Of a stretch of 64,000 bases of DNA, positions 43,038 through 51,572 are shown piece by piece. A model generated the notes under the pieces. That model did no database searches. It worked only from the letters and a program-made list of their open reading frames with translations, and was not told where the DNA came from. Both the position numbers and the translations under genes were made by a program. Source of the stretch: DAOUKH01 sp964291475 (GTDB lineage Bacteria > Chloroflexota > Dehalococcoidia > SHYB01). The DNA lies in the NCBI GenBank assembly GCA_964291475.2, contig OZ220078.1, forward strand, positions 1 to 64,000, in the 5' to 3' direction. Every line of letters starts with the position of its first letter. Position 1 is the first letter of the stretch.

Positions 43038-44078
43038 TTATGCTGATCGGGCGGTCACTGAATCGTAGACGGCTTCGTAGCCCTCGACCATGCGGCTGAT
43101 GGGGAACTGCTGCTGGACCCAGGCGCGGCAGGCGCGGCGGTCGATCTCGCCCAGGCGGGCGATGGCGCGGACGGCCTCGGCCTCGGTCTCGACGAGGAAG
43201 CCGGTGCGGCCGTGTGCGATGACCTCGGGCATGGCGCCCTTGGGATAGGCGATGACCGGTGCCCCGACCGCCAGGGCCTCGGCGACGGCGAGACCGAAGG
43301 GCTCCTCCCACTGGAGGGGGAAGAGGAAGCCCTTGGCGCGGCTCACCAGCTTCAGTACCTCGTCGTTGGGGAGGTGGGGGGCGTGGCGGACGCGGTCGCC
43401 GTCGACGTGGGGCTCGACCTCCTCGCGATAGTAGCGCTCGGCCCAGGGAAGCTGGGGCGGGGCGTGGCCGACGATGACGAGCCGCTCGCCGGCGGCCTTG
43501 GCGATGCGGATGGCGTCGGCGATGCCCTTGTTGGGTGCGATGCGCCCCACGATGACGAGGAAGTCTTCGCCGTCGGCGCCGAAGGGGGTGGCGTCGACGT
43601 CGATGCCGTTGGGGACGACGGGGAGATCGGGCTCGCCGAGGTTCTCGGCCTGCCGGCGGCTGATGCAGACGGGGTGGACGTTGGGGAAGTTGGCGCGGTA
43701 GTAGTCGTGCAGCTCCTGCTCGATATAGGCGTAGGTGAGGACCGTCGGCGTGGTGGTGAAGGGGGAGAAGTAGGCGGCCAGGGTGGGCCAGTGGCCGTGG
43801 ATGACGTCGAAGTCGCCGCCGCGGCGGTAGAGGTTGAAGGTGTTGCGGGTCTCCATCTCCTTGTCGACGTAGGTGGTGCAGTCGTCGTCGTAGGAGGTGG
43901 CGACGTCGACGACGGCGTGAAGCTCGGCGCTGACGTTGGAGTCGCCGGAGGCGAAGAGCTCGACGTGGTGGCCGCGGGCGACGAGCCCCTCGACGAGGTG
44001 GTAGACCATGAGCTCGGTGCCGCCGTGGCTGCGGGGCGGCACCGAGAGGTAGGTGCTGGTGATCTGGGCGACGCGCAT
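43038..44078 (-). CDS. Glycosyltransferase family 4
   Basis: GT-B fold glycosyltransferase, 346 aa, probably acting at the cytoplasmic membrane on a nucleotide-sugar donor. MRVAQITSTYLSVPPRSHGG with the glycine-rich acceptor loop HGGTE, GHHVELFASGDS and FDVIHGHWPTLAAYF form the N-domain. VVPNGIDVD starts the C-domain, and the E-x7-E type donor site is EEPFGLAVAEALAVGAPVIA. GRIAPNKGIADAI is the usual GT4 motif. It lies 16 bp after the Rieske ferredoxin gene and ends 13 bp before the methyltransferase. Confidence 0.95.
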   Translation of the reverse strand: MRVAQITSTYLSVPPRSHGGTELMVYHLVEGLVARGHHVELFASGDSNVSAELHAVVDVATSYDDDCTTYVDKEMETRNTFNLYRRGGDFDVIHGHWPTLAAYFSPFTTTPTVLTYAYIEQELHDYYRANFPNVHPVCISRRQAENLGEPDLPVVPNGIDVDATPFGADGEDFLVIVGRIAPNKGIADAIRIAKAAGERLVIVGHAPPQLPWAERYYREEVEPHVDGDRVRHAPHLPNDEVLKLVSRAKGFLFPLQWEEPFGLAVAEALAVGAPVIAYPKGAMPEVIAHGRTGFLVETEAEAVRAIARLGEIDRRACRAWVQQQFPISRMVEGYEAVYDSVTARSA

Positions 44079-44094
44079 GGGGGCGCGCCGGGGG

Positions 44095-44409
44095 TTAGGC
44101 CGGCTCCTCGACTTCGAGGTCGTCGCCCTGGACGCGCACGTTGTAGCAGGTGAGCTTGCCGCTGGCGGGGGGCACGAGGGCCTGGCCGGTGGTGACGTCG
44201 TAGTCGCCGGCGTGCCAGGGGCACTGGAGGGAGGTGCCTTCGAGGAAGCCTTCCTCGAGCGGGCCGCCCATATGCCAGCAGACGGCGGAGAAGCCGTAGA
44301 AGGCGCCGTCGACGTTGGCGATGCCGACGCGCTCGCCGGCGACGTCGACGCCGATGACTTCTCCTTCGGGGACGTCGGCGACCTTGGCCACCTTCACGAA
44401 ATTGCCCAT
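44095..44409 (-). CDS. Rieske-type [2Fe-2S] ferredoxin
   Basis: A 104-aa soluble electron carrier. Cluster ligands are Cys44 and His46 (CWHMGG), then Cys63 and His66 (CPWHAG), spacing C-x-H-x16-C-x2-H. The chain begins FVKVAKVADVPEGEVIGVDV as in bacterial biphenyl/naphthalene-type ferredoxins and nitrite reductase small subunits. It could feed electrons to the Rieske oxygenases at 5410 and 9939, which lack a local partner, but it is far away and no reductase is adjacent. Same strand as the glycosyltransferase. Confidence 0.93.
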   Translation of the reverse strand: MGNFVKVAKVADVPEGEVIGVDVAGERVGIANVDGAFYGFSAVCWHMGGPLEEGFLEGTSLQCPWHAGDYDVTTGQALVPPASGKLTCYNVRVQGDDLEVEEPA

Positions 44410-44484
44410 CGGGCGGACCTCCGGGGTTGGTCGGGATTGCGCGCGCCGGAGATTATACCGCGCCGGGGTGACTGACGCGCCTGT

Positions 44485-44645
44485 AGCGCGGGCCCGCCCT
44501 CAGTCCCTCCCAGAGGGAGGGAGGTTTGATGGGTGCCCGACGCCCCTACAGGGGCAAGGGGCTTCGGTAGCCGTTGGTGGTGGGCAGGGGCCCCTCATCT
44601 CAATCTTCTCCCGTGGGGAGAAGAGGCAAGACCGCCCAGCCCCGC
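44485..44645 (+). repeat. Two rearranged pieces of the dispersed repeat in a 466-bp gene-free stretch
   Basis: Piece one (about 44485-44532) is the 3' end module (CCTCAGTCCCTCCCAGAGGGAGGGAGG). Piece two (44587-44645) is the 5' module GGGGCCCCTCATCTC with the CTTCTCCC-GTG-GGGAGAAG hairpin. Between 44646 and 44876 there is a further degraded end plus, near 44813-44820, a run of A (T on the minus strand) that could help end transcription of the gene at 44877. No gene is seen. Confidence 0.7.
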
Positions 44646-44876
44646 GGAGAGGGAGGGAAGGAGCTTGCGCGGCCGGCGCGGCGGCTGGCCGCGCAGGCTC
44701 CTGAAGGGCACTCTCCATCGTGAGGAGAGGATGAGTAAAGGGCGCTGAGGCCCTGATGGACAGGAGATCTTTGGGCTCTGTCAAAGGCACAGGAGCACTA
44801 GGGTCTCCCCGAAAAAAAGAAGGATGGGGAACGTGAACGGCGCGCCAGGGAGGGCGGACCGTTCGGACCCGGCGAG

Positions 44877-45269
44877 TCAGTAAAGTGTCTCGTCTTCCAT
44901 GTCGGCCCCGAACATCCTTCTTGGCAGCTCCAGCAGGGTCTTGATGGCCTCGTCGTCGTCGTTCTCCCTCATTCTCGCGCCGTATTTGTGATCAAGTTCA
45001 GCGCGAACTTTGAGCCGCAACGTGGGGCCATCTTGCTTTTCCAGGATCCGTTCCATGAGGAGCTCTTCGAGGCGGTCGCGGAACGCGATCCTCGCCTCGC
45101 GGAAGCGCTGGCGGAAGGTCTCGTCGACGAGCCACTCGTAGACTTCGAGGTAGGAGACTCCGGCGGCCCTCCGGCCAGCGCTTATTGTGCCAACGCGCTC
45201 GAACGCCCGGAGGAAGTGATGCTTCCGCTCACCCGGCGAGCGGTTCCGGCGTTTCTTGCGCGCGCCCAT
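44877..45269 (-). CDS. Helix-turn-helix protein, terminase small-subunit-like
   Basis: From ATG 45269 (MGARKKRRNRSPGERKHHFL) the protein has 130 aa. Upstream in-frame starts exist (for example 45338), but that part is Pro-rich low complexity. The segment FLRAFERVGTISAGRRAAGV followed by SYLEVYEWLVDETFRQRF looks like a homeodomain-type HTH as in phage terminase small subunits and transposase-associated proteins. A basic N-terminus and an acidic C-terminus (ENDDDEAIKTLLELP) frame it. Divergent from the PD-(D/E)XK gene at 45512. No terminase large subunit or phage genes are near, so a regulator or orphan phage remnant are both possible. Confidence 0.65.
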   Translation of the reverse strand: MGARKKRRNRSPGERKHHFLRAFERVGTISAGRRAAGVSYLEVYEWLVDETFRQRFREARIAFRDRLEELLMERILEKQDGPTLRLKVRAELDHKYGARMRENDDDEAIKTLLELPRRMFGADMEDETLY

Positions 45270-45445
45270 AGCCTTTTGGCCGCTTCCCGAAGGAGCGGGA
45301 GTATGCGATTGGCCGGCACCAATGGGCTGTGGTTGCATGGGGACATGGTAGGGAGCGGGGGTGGGCATGGGCAACGGGGGGATGTCGCAGGGGGAGGGGG
45401 GCGGGCGAGGGGGCTCGCCGGTGTGACGGGGTGGAGGGGGCCGGA

Positions 45446-45465
45446 GGGCGATTCGTGAATCGCCC
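45446..45465. repeat. Short palindromic repeat GGGCGATTCGTGAATCGCCC
   Basis: A perfect 20-bp inverted repeat followed by CTACGGGGG; a near-identical copy lies at 56903-56922 (GGGCGACTCGTGAGTCGCCC, compensated changes in both arms). Sits upstream of the -10 box of the next gene. Confidence 0.7.
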
Positions 45466-45488
45466 CTACGGGGGACGGGCGCCACTTG

Positions 45489-45494
45489 TATACT
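45489..45494 (+). promoter_or_regulatory. -10 box TATACT before the HsdR-N-like gene
   Basis: TATACT ends 17 bp before ATG 45512, and GGAGGG (45501-45506) is the ribosome-binding site, so the leader would be only about 10 nt. The palindromic GTATAC can also serve the divergent gene. Confidence 0.5.
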
Positions 45495-45511
45495 TGCCGC
45501 CGGAGGGCGCC

Positions 45512-46486
45512 ATGCCGTTTGAAGAGTTGGTACAGGTGATCGAAACGCTGAGGGGGCGGATCAGGGAGCATCGCCAGGTGTTGGAGTCCAACGAAACGCG
45601 TACGCGGATGGCCTTGATCGACCCGCTGCTGCGCGCGTTGGGCTGGGATACGGAGAACCCGGCGCAGGTGCTGCCGGAGTACGAGTCCGGCAGCGGGAAG
45701 CCCGGGGAGAGGGCTGACTATGCGCTGATGGGTGAGGGCAAACCCAAGGCCGTTATCGAGGCCAAGAAGCTCAGAGAGTCGCTGGCGAACCATCGGGGAC
45801 AAATGGTCAACTACGCCAATATGGCCGGCATTCCCTACGCAGGGCTGACGGATGGAGACACCTGGGAGTTCTACGACGTATTCGACCGCAAGCCGCTTGA
45901 CGAACGCCGGTTGCTGCACGTGTCCATCTCGGACGGCGAGGCCCACGAGTGTGCGTTGAAGCTCCTGCTGCTCTGGCGTCCGAACATGGCATCGGGCCAG
46001 CCCCTTCAGCCAAGCGCGCCGGTTCTTGTCGAACCACCGGAGCGAGAGCCGCCGCAGGCCCCGGAACCTTCTCCGGAGCCTATTGCTCCGCCGCTGCTAC
46101 CGACGGCAGGTTGGGTGGCGCTCTCGGAGTTAGATGTTCCGGCGGGTGCCCCGCCTCCGATATCTGTCCGATTCGCGGATGGGAAGGAGGCATCAACGGC
46201 AAAGTGGTGGCGGTCGTTGCTCGTGGAAACTGGACTGTGGCTGGACGGCGAGGGTTTGTTGCGTAAGGGTGGTGTTCCCATGTCCTCGGGTCCAAAGCGC
46301 TACCTCCTGCACACAACTCCTGAGCATCCGAGGGGCAATGCCTTTAGGAACCCCGTTCGCTTACCTCAATCGGAGATCTATCTGGAAACTCACGCCTCCG
46401 CGAAACAATTGGTCTCCCACGCGATTAAAGTCCTGAAGGCATTTGGCCAGGATCCCGCGCGGGTGTACGTGCGGACTAGGACGTAG
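45512..46486 (+). CDS. Orphan type I restriction HsdR N-terminal-like nuclease domain protein
   Basis: A 324-aa protein. ATG 45512 has GGAGGG 5 nt upstream. Residues about 25-145 match the HsdR N-terminal PD-(D/E)XK domain: TRMALIDPLLRALGWD, then Asp69 in ERADYALMGEGKPKA and Glu83-Ala-Lys85 in VIEAKKL, with NYANMAGIPYAGLTDGDTWE typical of the same domain. A Pro/Glu linker (about 167-200) leads to a C-terminal domain (about 215-324: TAKWWRSLLVETGLWL, RYLLHTTPEHP, IYLETHASAKQLV) seen behind such domains. No helicase, specificity or methylase gene is adjacent. DNA cleavage in defence or a nucleic-acid repair role is inferred. Confidence 0.85.
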   Translation: MPFEELVQVIETLRGRIREHRQVLESNETRTRMALIDPLLRALGWDTENPAQVLPEYESGSGKPGERADYALMGEGKPKAVIEAKKLRESLANHRGQMVNYANMAGIPYAGLTDGDTWEFYDVFDRKPLDERRLLHVSISDGEAHECALKLLLLWRPNMASGQPLQPSAPVLVEPPEREPPQAPEPSPEPIAPPLLPTAGWVALSELDVPAGAPPPISVRFADGKEASTAKWWRSLLVETGLWLDGEGLLRKGGVPMSSGPKRYLLHTTPEHPRGNAFRNPVRLPQSEIYLETHASAKQLVSHAIKVLKAFGQDPARVYVRTRT

Positions 46487-46514
46487 GGCGAATCGTCCTG
46501 CACAGGACGAACCG

Positions 46515-46858
46515 CCGCGCCCGGCCCCGCCGACGCGCCTGACGGCGCGTGCCCTCTCTCAAATCTCCCCCAGAGGGGGAGAGGCTTGGGGTGATCTCCG
46601 GGCTGGGCCGGGCTCGACCCCGGCAGGGAGGGAAGGGCTTTGATGGCCGTTGGTGGTGGCCAGCGTGATCGTGGGGCCCCTCATCTCAATCTTCTCCCGT
46701 ACACCACGGGGAGAAGAGGTGAGACCGCCCGGCCCCTCCGACGCGCCTAGCGGCGCGCGCCCGCCCTCAGTCCCTCCCAAAGGGAGGGAGGTTTAAGGGG
46801 CGCGGCCGGCGGCGCGTGCCCGCCTCAGTCCCTCCCAGAGGGAGGGAGGTTTGATGGG
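46515..46858 (+). repeat. Cluster of dispersed repeats: one full copy flanked by two partial copies
   Basis: 46515-46592 is the centre and end part (GACGCGCCTGACGGCGCG, CTCCCCCAGAGGGGGAG). 46673-46800 is a full copy whose hairpin loop is enlarged (CTTCTCCCGT-ACACCA-CGGGGAGAAG). 46801-46858 repeats the end module (CTCAGTCCCTCCCAGAGGGA). They fill the 378 bp between the convergent HsdR-N-like gene and lhr; no gene is present. Confidence 0.8.
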
Positions 46859-46864
46859 CGCCGC

Positions 46865-49800
46865 CTAGGGGCGGAGGGCGCGGATGATGGCGTCGCGTTC
46901 GGCGGGGTCTTTGGGGTCGCGGAGGTGGGTGACGGCGCCGGCGACGCGGGTGGCGACGGGGAGGCCGTCCTGGTAGACGACGCGGTTGCCGGCGACGGAG
47001 GGGACGCGCTCGCCGGGGGTGATGAGGCCGGTGAGGTTGAGGGGGTCGGCGCCGGAGAGGGCGATGAGCGCGCCGTCGCCGTCCTTGCGGCGGACGGCGC
47101 GGAGGGCCTCGACGGCTTCGGGCAGGGCGTACTGCTCGCCGGAGAACTCGGAGACGAAGCGGCCGCCGCGTATCTCGCCCCGGGCTTCCATCCTGCGCCA
47201 GACCCGCAGGAGGTCGCGCCAAGGGGGAAGGCCCGTCTCGCGCTGGACGACGCGGTGGAAGACGACGCCGTAGCGCCGGAGGAGCTGGCGGCCCCAGAGC
47301 TCGGCGGTGGCGAGCGGACCGGGAGCGTCGTCGTATCCGGCGGCGTGGTCGTCTCGGAAGAGGGCCCAGCGGCCGCTCATGTCGGGCGGGACGATGGGCT
47401 GGCCGGGCCCGGCCCAAGGCGTGCGGCGCGCCCGCCGGTTGGAGCCGGCCCTGGTCGAGATGAGGCCGCGGAGGCCGCCGAAGCCGTCGCCGGTGATGAG
47501 ACCGGCGTTCACGAGTCGGCCGAGGGCGGTGCGCACCTCGGAGGGGAGGCGGTGGGTCGCCTTGGCGAGGTCTTGGGCGAAGGTGGGACCGCGCCACTTC
47601 AGATAGTCGAGGATTTCCTGGGCGAGGGCGCCGATCTTGGCCGATCCGTTGGGGTGAGGCGCGGCGGCGAGCCAAGCGTCGAGACGGTCGCGGAAGAGGA
47701 GGGCGATGGGGGAGGAGCGCGTGGGGCCGGCGGCGCGGCGGTCGGCGGTCGCCGGCGGGAAGAGTCGTCCCCAGACGACCTGTCCGGTGAGGCTGAGCTC
47801 GTCGAGCCAGGAGGGGGAGTAGCGGTCCATGCGGGCGTTCAGGACATGGCTCTCCCATGCGCCGGCGGGGGCCTGATAGCCTTGCAGGCTCTCGAGGACC
47901 TTTGCCAGACCGGAGGCTCCCTGGAGGCGCGCCGCCGGCTCGGCGTGCTGCCAGGCGAAGAGGAAGCGCATGTACTGCTGCGGGGAGACGGGCTCGATCT
48001 CCTTGCGCAGCCGGTCGAGGGTGTAGCGGTGGATGCGGGCGAGGAGGCGGCGGGCGCACCATTCCTCTGCTGCGGCGCCGTTCGCGCCGTTGGCGGGGCG
48101 CGGGGTGAAGGCGCCGCGGAGGACGGCGCCCTCGGTCTCCAGGGCGGCGAGGGCGGTGTCGATCTCGCGGCCGCCGAGGCCGATCGAGTCGGCTATCGCC
48201 TGCGCCGTCACCGGGCCCAGGCTCTCCATACGGCCGCGGACGAGCTCGATGAGCGCCTCGCCGCGCTCCCAGGCGCGGGCGCGCTCGCGCTCGGGGGCCT
48301 CGACCGGCGGCTCGATGCGGCCGCCGCCTCCTTCGAGCAAAGAGGGGAAGACGGCCTCGAAGAGAGGCAGGCGTTCGGCGGCGATCCAGAGGCGTGGGGA
48401 CTCGCCCTCGGACGGGGCGGGCGTCACCTTGGCGGCGCGGCGCTCGGCGGCTAGGTCCGCCAGCAGCTCGGCCCAGGGGGCGGCCTCGGCCTCGGTGGCG
48501 AAGCCGAGGAGGGCGAGGTCGTCGTGGAGTTCGTCGGCGTCGCGGGGGTCGGGCCAAGCCTGCTCGCGGACGAGGGCGATGGCCGAGGCGTCGAGCGCGC
48601 CGAGGTCGCGGGCGGACTCGATGTCGATGGTGCGGCGCATCATGACGGCCTGGGCGCGTCGCTCTTCGAGGGGGGCGTCGTCGAGGAAGGCGTAGGGCTT
48701 GGCGCTGAGGATCTCGTGGGCCATTGGCGACGGCTCGACGGTGTCGACGGCAGTGGGGCGGAGGTCGCCGTTCTCGATGCGGCGGAGGAGGTCGAGGAAG
48801 GCGTCGACGTCCATGGCCTCGTGGAGGCAGTCGTCGACGGTCTGACGGACGAGGGGGTGGTCGGGGATTTCGACGTCGCCCACGACGTTCTCGGCGCAGG
48901 CAGTCTGGGAAGGGAAGACGGCGGCGAGGAGGTCGCCGGCGCGCATGCGCTGGATGGGAGGCGGGACCTTCTTGCCGCGCTCGTGGCGGAGGACGGCGAG
49001 GGAGCGGGTGCTGTTCCAGCGCCAGCGGACCTCGAACATGGGGGCGGCGAGGAGCGCCTGGGTCAGCACGTCCTGGGCCGAGTTCGAGCTCAGGTAGTGG
49101 AAGACGTCGTCCAGGGGGAAGCTGTGCTGCGGGCCGAGTGAGAGAACGATGTTGTCCTCGGTGGCGGCGGCCTGGAGCTCCTGGTTGAAGGCGCGGCAGA
49201 ACTTCTTGCGGAGGGCGAGGCCCCAGGCCCGGTTGACCCGCCCGCCGAAGGGGGCGTGGAGGACGAGCTGCATGCCGCCGGACTCGTCGAAGAAGCGCTC
49301 GAGGACGATGTCTTGCTGCGTGGGAATGACGCCGAGGGAGGCCTTGGTCGCGGCGAGGTACTCGACGGCCTGGTCGGCCGCGGCGTCTTCGATGCCGGCC
49401 TCGGCGGCGAGCCAGACGGCGGCGTCCTTGACGCGTTCGAGGTCGGGTGGCTGCTGGGCCCCGAGGCGTTCGTCGATCTCGGCGCGCAGGGCGGAGACCT
49501 CGTCGGAGAGCTCGGCGGTGCGGGCGGGGGCCTCGCCGAGCCAGAAGGGGATGGTTGGCGGCTGGCCCTGGGCGTCTTCGACGAGGACCTTGCCCTGGGT
49601 GACTCTGAGGATGCGCCAGGCGGAGATGCCGAGCTGGAAGATATCGCCGGGCATGCTCTCGATGGCGAAGTCTTCGTTGACGGTGCCGACCATGGCCCCT
49701 TGGGGCTGGAGGATGACGTTGTAGTCGGCGTTCTCGGGGATGGCGCCGCCGGAGGTGACGGCGGCGAGCCGGGCTCCCTTGCGGGCGCGGACGCGGCGGT

Positions 49801-51274
49801 TGACGCCGTCGTAGTGGAGGTGGGCGCGTCCGCGTCCGCGTTGGGTGGTGAAGCCCTCGGCGAGCATCCGGACTACGTCGTCGAACTCGCCGCGCGTCAG
49901 GTCGCGGTAGGGGTAGGCGCGGCGGGCGAGGTCGAAGAGAGCGGACTCGTCCCACTCTTCGAGCGCCGCTGAGGCGACGATCTGCTGGGCGAGCACGTCG
50001 AGGGGCTTCTCGGGGACGGTGAGCCGGTCGAGCTTGCCTTGGCGGGCGGCGAGGAGCAGCGCGATGCACTCCATGAGGTCGTCGCGGGTAATCGGGAAGA
50101 GGCGTCCCTTGGGGGTACCGCTCAGGGTGTGACCGGAGCGTCCGACGCGCTGGAGGAGGGTGGCGATGGCGCGGGTCGAGCCGATCTGGCAGACGAGGTC
50201 GATGTCGCCGATGTCGATGCCGAGCTCGAGGGAGGCGGTGGCGACGAGGGCGCGGAGGCTGCCGGCCTTGAGGCGTTGCTCGGCATCGAGTCGCTGTTCG
50301 CGGGAGAGGCTGCCGTGGTGGGAGGTGACGAGGCCGTCGCCGAGTCGCTTGCTCAGGTGCATCGAGAGGCGCTCGGCGAGCCGGCGGGTGTTGGTGAAGA
50401 CGAGGGTGGTGCGGTTCTCGCGGATGAGCGCGGCGAGGCGGTCGTAGACCTCCTCCCAGGTCTCGTTGGACATGACGGCGGTCATCGGTTCGCTGGGGAG
50501 CTCGAGGCCGAGGTCGAGCGCGCGGGCATGGCCTTCGTCGACGATGGCGCAGTCGGGTGCGCCGCCGGGGCCGGCGCGTCCGGCGCCGATGAGGAAGCGC
50601 GCCATCTCCTCGATTGGGCGCTGGGTGGCGGAGAGGCCGATGCGGGCGGGGCGCGACGGTGCGCGGGCCGTGACCAGGGCGTCGAGGCGTTCGAGACTCA
50701 GGGCGAGATGGGCGCCTCGGCGGTCACGGGCGACGGCGTGGATCTCGTCGACGATGACGGTGCGCACCGTCTCCAGCATCTTTCGTCCGCCGGCGGAGGT
50801 GAGCAGGATGTAGAGCGACTCCGGCGTGGTGACGAGGATGTGCGGGGGGCGCTTGACCATGGCGGCGCGCTCGGAGGCCTTGGTGTCGCCGGTGCGGACG
50901 AGGACGCGGACCTCGGGGGGCTCGACGCCCATCGCCTCCAGCGCCTCGCGAATGCCGTCGAGGGGCTCGCTGAGGTTCTTGCGGATGTCGTTGCTCAGGG
51001 CCTTCAGGGGGGAGACGTAGAGGACCTGGGTTTCGTCGGGGAGGGGCGCGTCGACGCCCTGGCGGACGAGGGCGTCGATGGTGTTGAGGAAAGCGGAGAG
51101 GGTCTTGCCGGAGCCGGTGGGGGCGGCAATGAGGGTGTCGCGGCCCCGGCGGATGGCGGGCCAGCCCTTGGCCTGGGGCGGGGTCACGGTGTCGAAGCGC
51201 GAGGTGAACCAGCGCTTCACGGCGGGGTGGAACGCGTCGAGCACGGGGTTGGTGTTTCGTCTGGAGCGGGCCAT
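46865..51274 (-). CDS. lhr: Lhr-type large ATP-dependent DNA helicase
   Basis: Superfamily 2 helicase of the Lhr group, about 1469 aa from ATG 51274 (MARSRRNTNPVLDAFHPAVK); further upstream starts add only low-complexity residues. Motif I AAPTGSGKT at 50-58, motif II DEIH in VDEIHAVARDRRGAH, motif III SATQRP, and the second RecA domain with VFTNTRRLAERLSMHL and QRVGRSGHTLSG. A winged-helix/Lhr core follows, then a long C-terminal domain with DUF-type repeats ending RDAIIRALRP, i.e. the full-length bacterial form. Lhr acts in DNA repair. In other genomes it is often near a nuclease; here an HNH gene and an HsdR-N gene are within 4 kb. Codon use is normal for the window. Confidence 0.95.
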   Translation of the reverse strand: MARSRRNTNPVLDAFHPAVKRWFTSRFDTVTPPQAKGWPAIRRGRDTLIAAPTGSGKTLSAFLNTIDALVRQGVDAPLPDETQVLYVSPLKALSNDIRKNLSEPLDGIREALEAMGVEPPEVRVLVRTGDTKASERAAMVKRPPHILVTTPESLYILLTSAGGRKMLETVRTVIVDEIHAVARDRRGAHLALSLERLDALVTARAPSRPARIGLSATQRPIEEMARFLIGAGRAGPGGAPDCAIVDEGHARALDLGLELPSEPMTAVMSNETWEEVYDRLAALIRENRTTLVFTNTRRLAERLSMHLSKRLGDGLVTSHHGSLSREQRLDAEQRLKAGSLRALVATASLELGIDIGDIDLVCQIGSTRAIATLLQRVGRSGHTLSGTPKGRLFPITRDDLMECIALLLAARQGKLDRLTVPEKPLDVLAQQIVASAALEEWDESALFDLARRAYPYRDLTRGEFDDVVRMLAEGFTTQRGRGRAHLHYDGVNRRVRARKGARLAAVTSGGAIPENADYNVILQPQGAMVGTVNEDFAIESMPGDIFQLGISAWRILRVTQGKVLVEDAQGQPPTIPFWLGEAPARTAELSDEVSALRAEIDERLGAQQPPDLERVKDAAVWLAAEAGIEDAAADQAVEYLAATKASLGVIPTQQDIVLERFFDESGGMQLVLHAPFGGRVNRAWGLALRKKFCRAFNQELQAAATEDNIVLSLGPQHSFPLDDVFHYLSSNSAQDVLTQALLAAPMFEVRWRWNSTRSLAVLRHERGKKVPPPIQRMRAGDLLAAVFPSQTACAENVVGDVEIPDHPLVRQTVDDCLHEAMDVDAFLDLLRRIENGDLRPTAVDTVEPSPMAHEILSAKPYAFLDDAPLEERRAQAVMMRRTIDIESARDLGALDASAIALVREQAWPDPRDADELHDDLALLGFATEAEAAPWAELLADLAAERRAAKVTPAPSEGESPRLWIAAERLPLFEAVFPSLLEGGGGRIEPPVEAPERERARAWERGEALIELVRGRMESLGPVTAQAIADSIGLGGREIDTALAALETEGAVLRGAFTPRPANGANGAAAEEWCARRLLARIHRYTLDRLRKEIEPVSPQQYMRFLFAWQHAEPAARLQGASGLAKVLESLQGYQAPAGAWESHVLNARMDRYSPSWLDELSLTGQVVWGRLFPPATADRRAAGPTRSSPIALLFRDRLDAWLAAAPHPNGSAKIGALAQEILDYLKWRGPTFAQDLAKATHRLPSEVRTALGRLVNAGLITGDGFGGLRGLISTRAGSNRRARRTPWAGPGQPIVPPDMSGRWALFRDDHAAGYDDAPGPLATAELWGRQLLRRYGVVFHRVVQRETGLPPWRDLLRVWRRMEARGEIRGGRFVSEFSGEQYALPEAVEALRAVRRKDGDGALIALSGADPLNLTGLITPGERVPSVAGNRVVYQDGLPVATRVAGAVTHLRDPKDPAERDAIIRALRP

Positions 51275-51363
51275 CAGGGGCGCCCTCGGGCGGGGCGCGC
51301 CCATTCTACGCCGCGCAGGCGGCGGGGCGGAATGCGGGGATGGCAGGGCGGGTGCTGAGTCAA

Positions 51364-51572
51364 TTGCAATGCGGGTTGCACTTTGTGAGCCAATCACAAC
51401 GAATTGGCGAAGGAATTTCAATTTGGAGCTGCTTTGCAACGCGCGTTGCAAGTTTGCGATGCAATTGCAAGAAATTGTTGCAAAGCTTTCTTTTTATGGC
51501 TATCTGCGATATAATTGCAATGATATTGAAGAAACGTTTCTATTTCGGCAACGTTTGCAAGGCGTGTTGCAT
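51364..51572. promoter_or_regulatory. TTGCAA operator array before the second Fic gene
   Basis: TTGCAA, 6 bp, TTGCA(N) occurs three times: 51364-51381, 51434-51451 (TTGCAACGCGCGTTGCAA, a perfect palindrome) and 51555-51572. A 7-bp-spaced pair lies at 51465-51483 and a single TTGCAA at 51515-51520. TTGTGA-N5-TCACAA (51383-51399) is another palindrome. The last operator ends directly at ATG 51573. AT-rich against the GC-rich surroundings. Likely binding sites of a repressor, perhaps the Fic protein's own winged helix; inferred. Confidence 0.75.
51510..51515 (+). promoter_or_regulatory. -10 box TATAAT embedded in the Fic operator array
   Basis: Perfect TATAAT directly abutting a TTGCAA word (51515-51520), 58 bp before ATG 51573; the -35 at 17 bp is weak (TTTCTT). 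A bound protein at TTGCAA would block it. Confidence 0.55.

Noticed and set aside
44877..45269. Prophage start (terminase small subunit)
   Set aside because: No large terminase, portal or capsid genes follow; only the HTH resemblance supports it.
46767..50069. An 1100-residue minus-strand reading frame in another frame of lhr
   Set aside because: Arg/Pro-rich composition, no motifs, and complete overlap with the conserved Lhr frame; an artefact of high GC.
51078..51572. N-terminal extension of the second Fic protein
   Set aside because: Would be translated from the operator array and from antisense lhr sequence; homologous Fic proteins start near ATG 51573.
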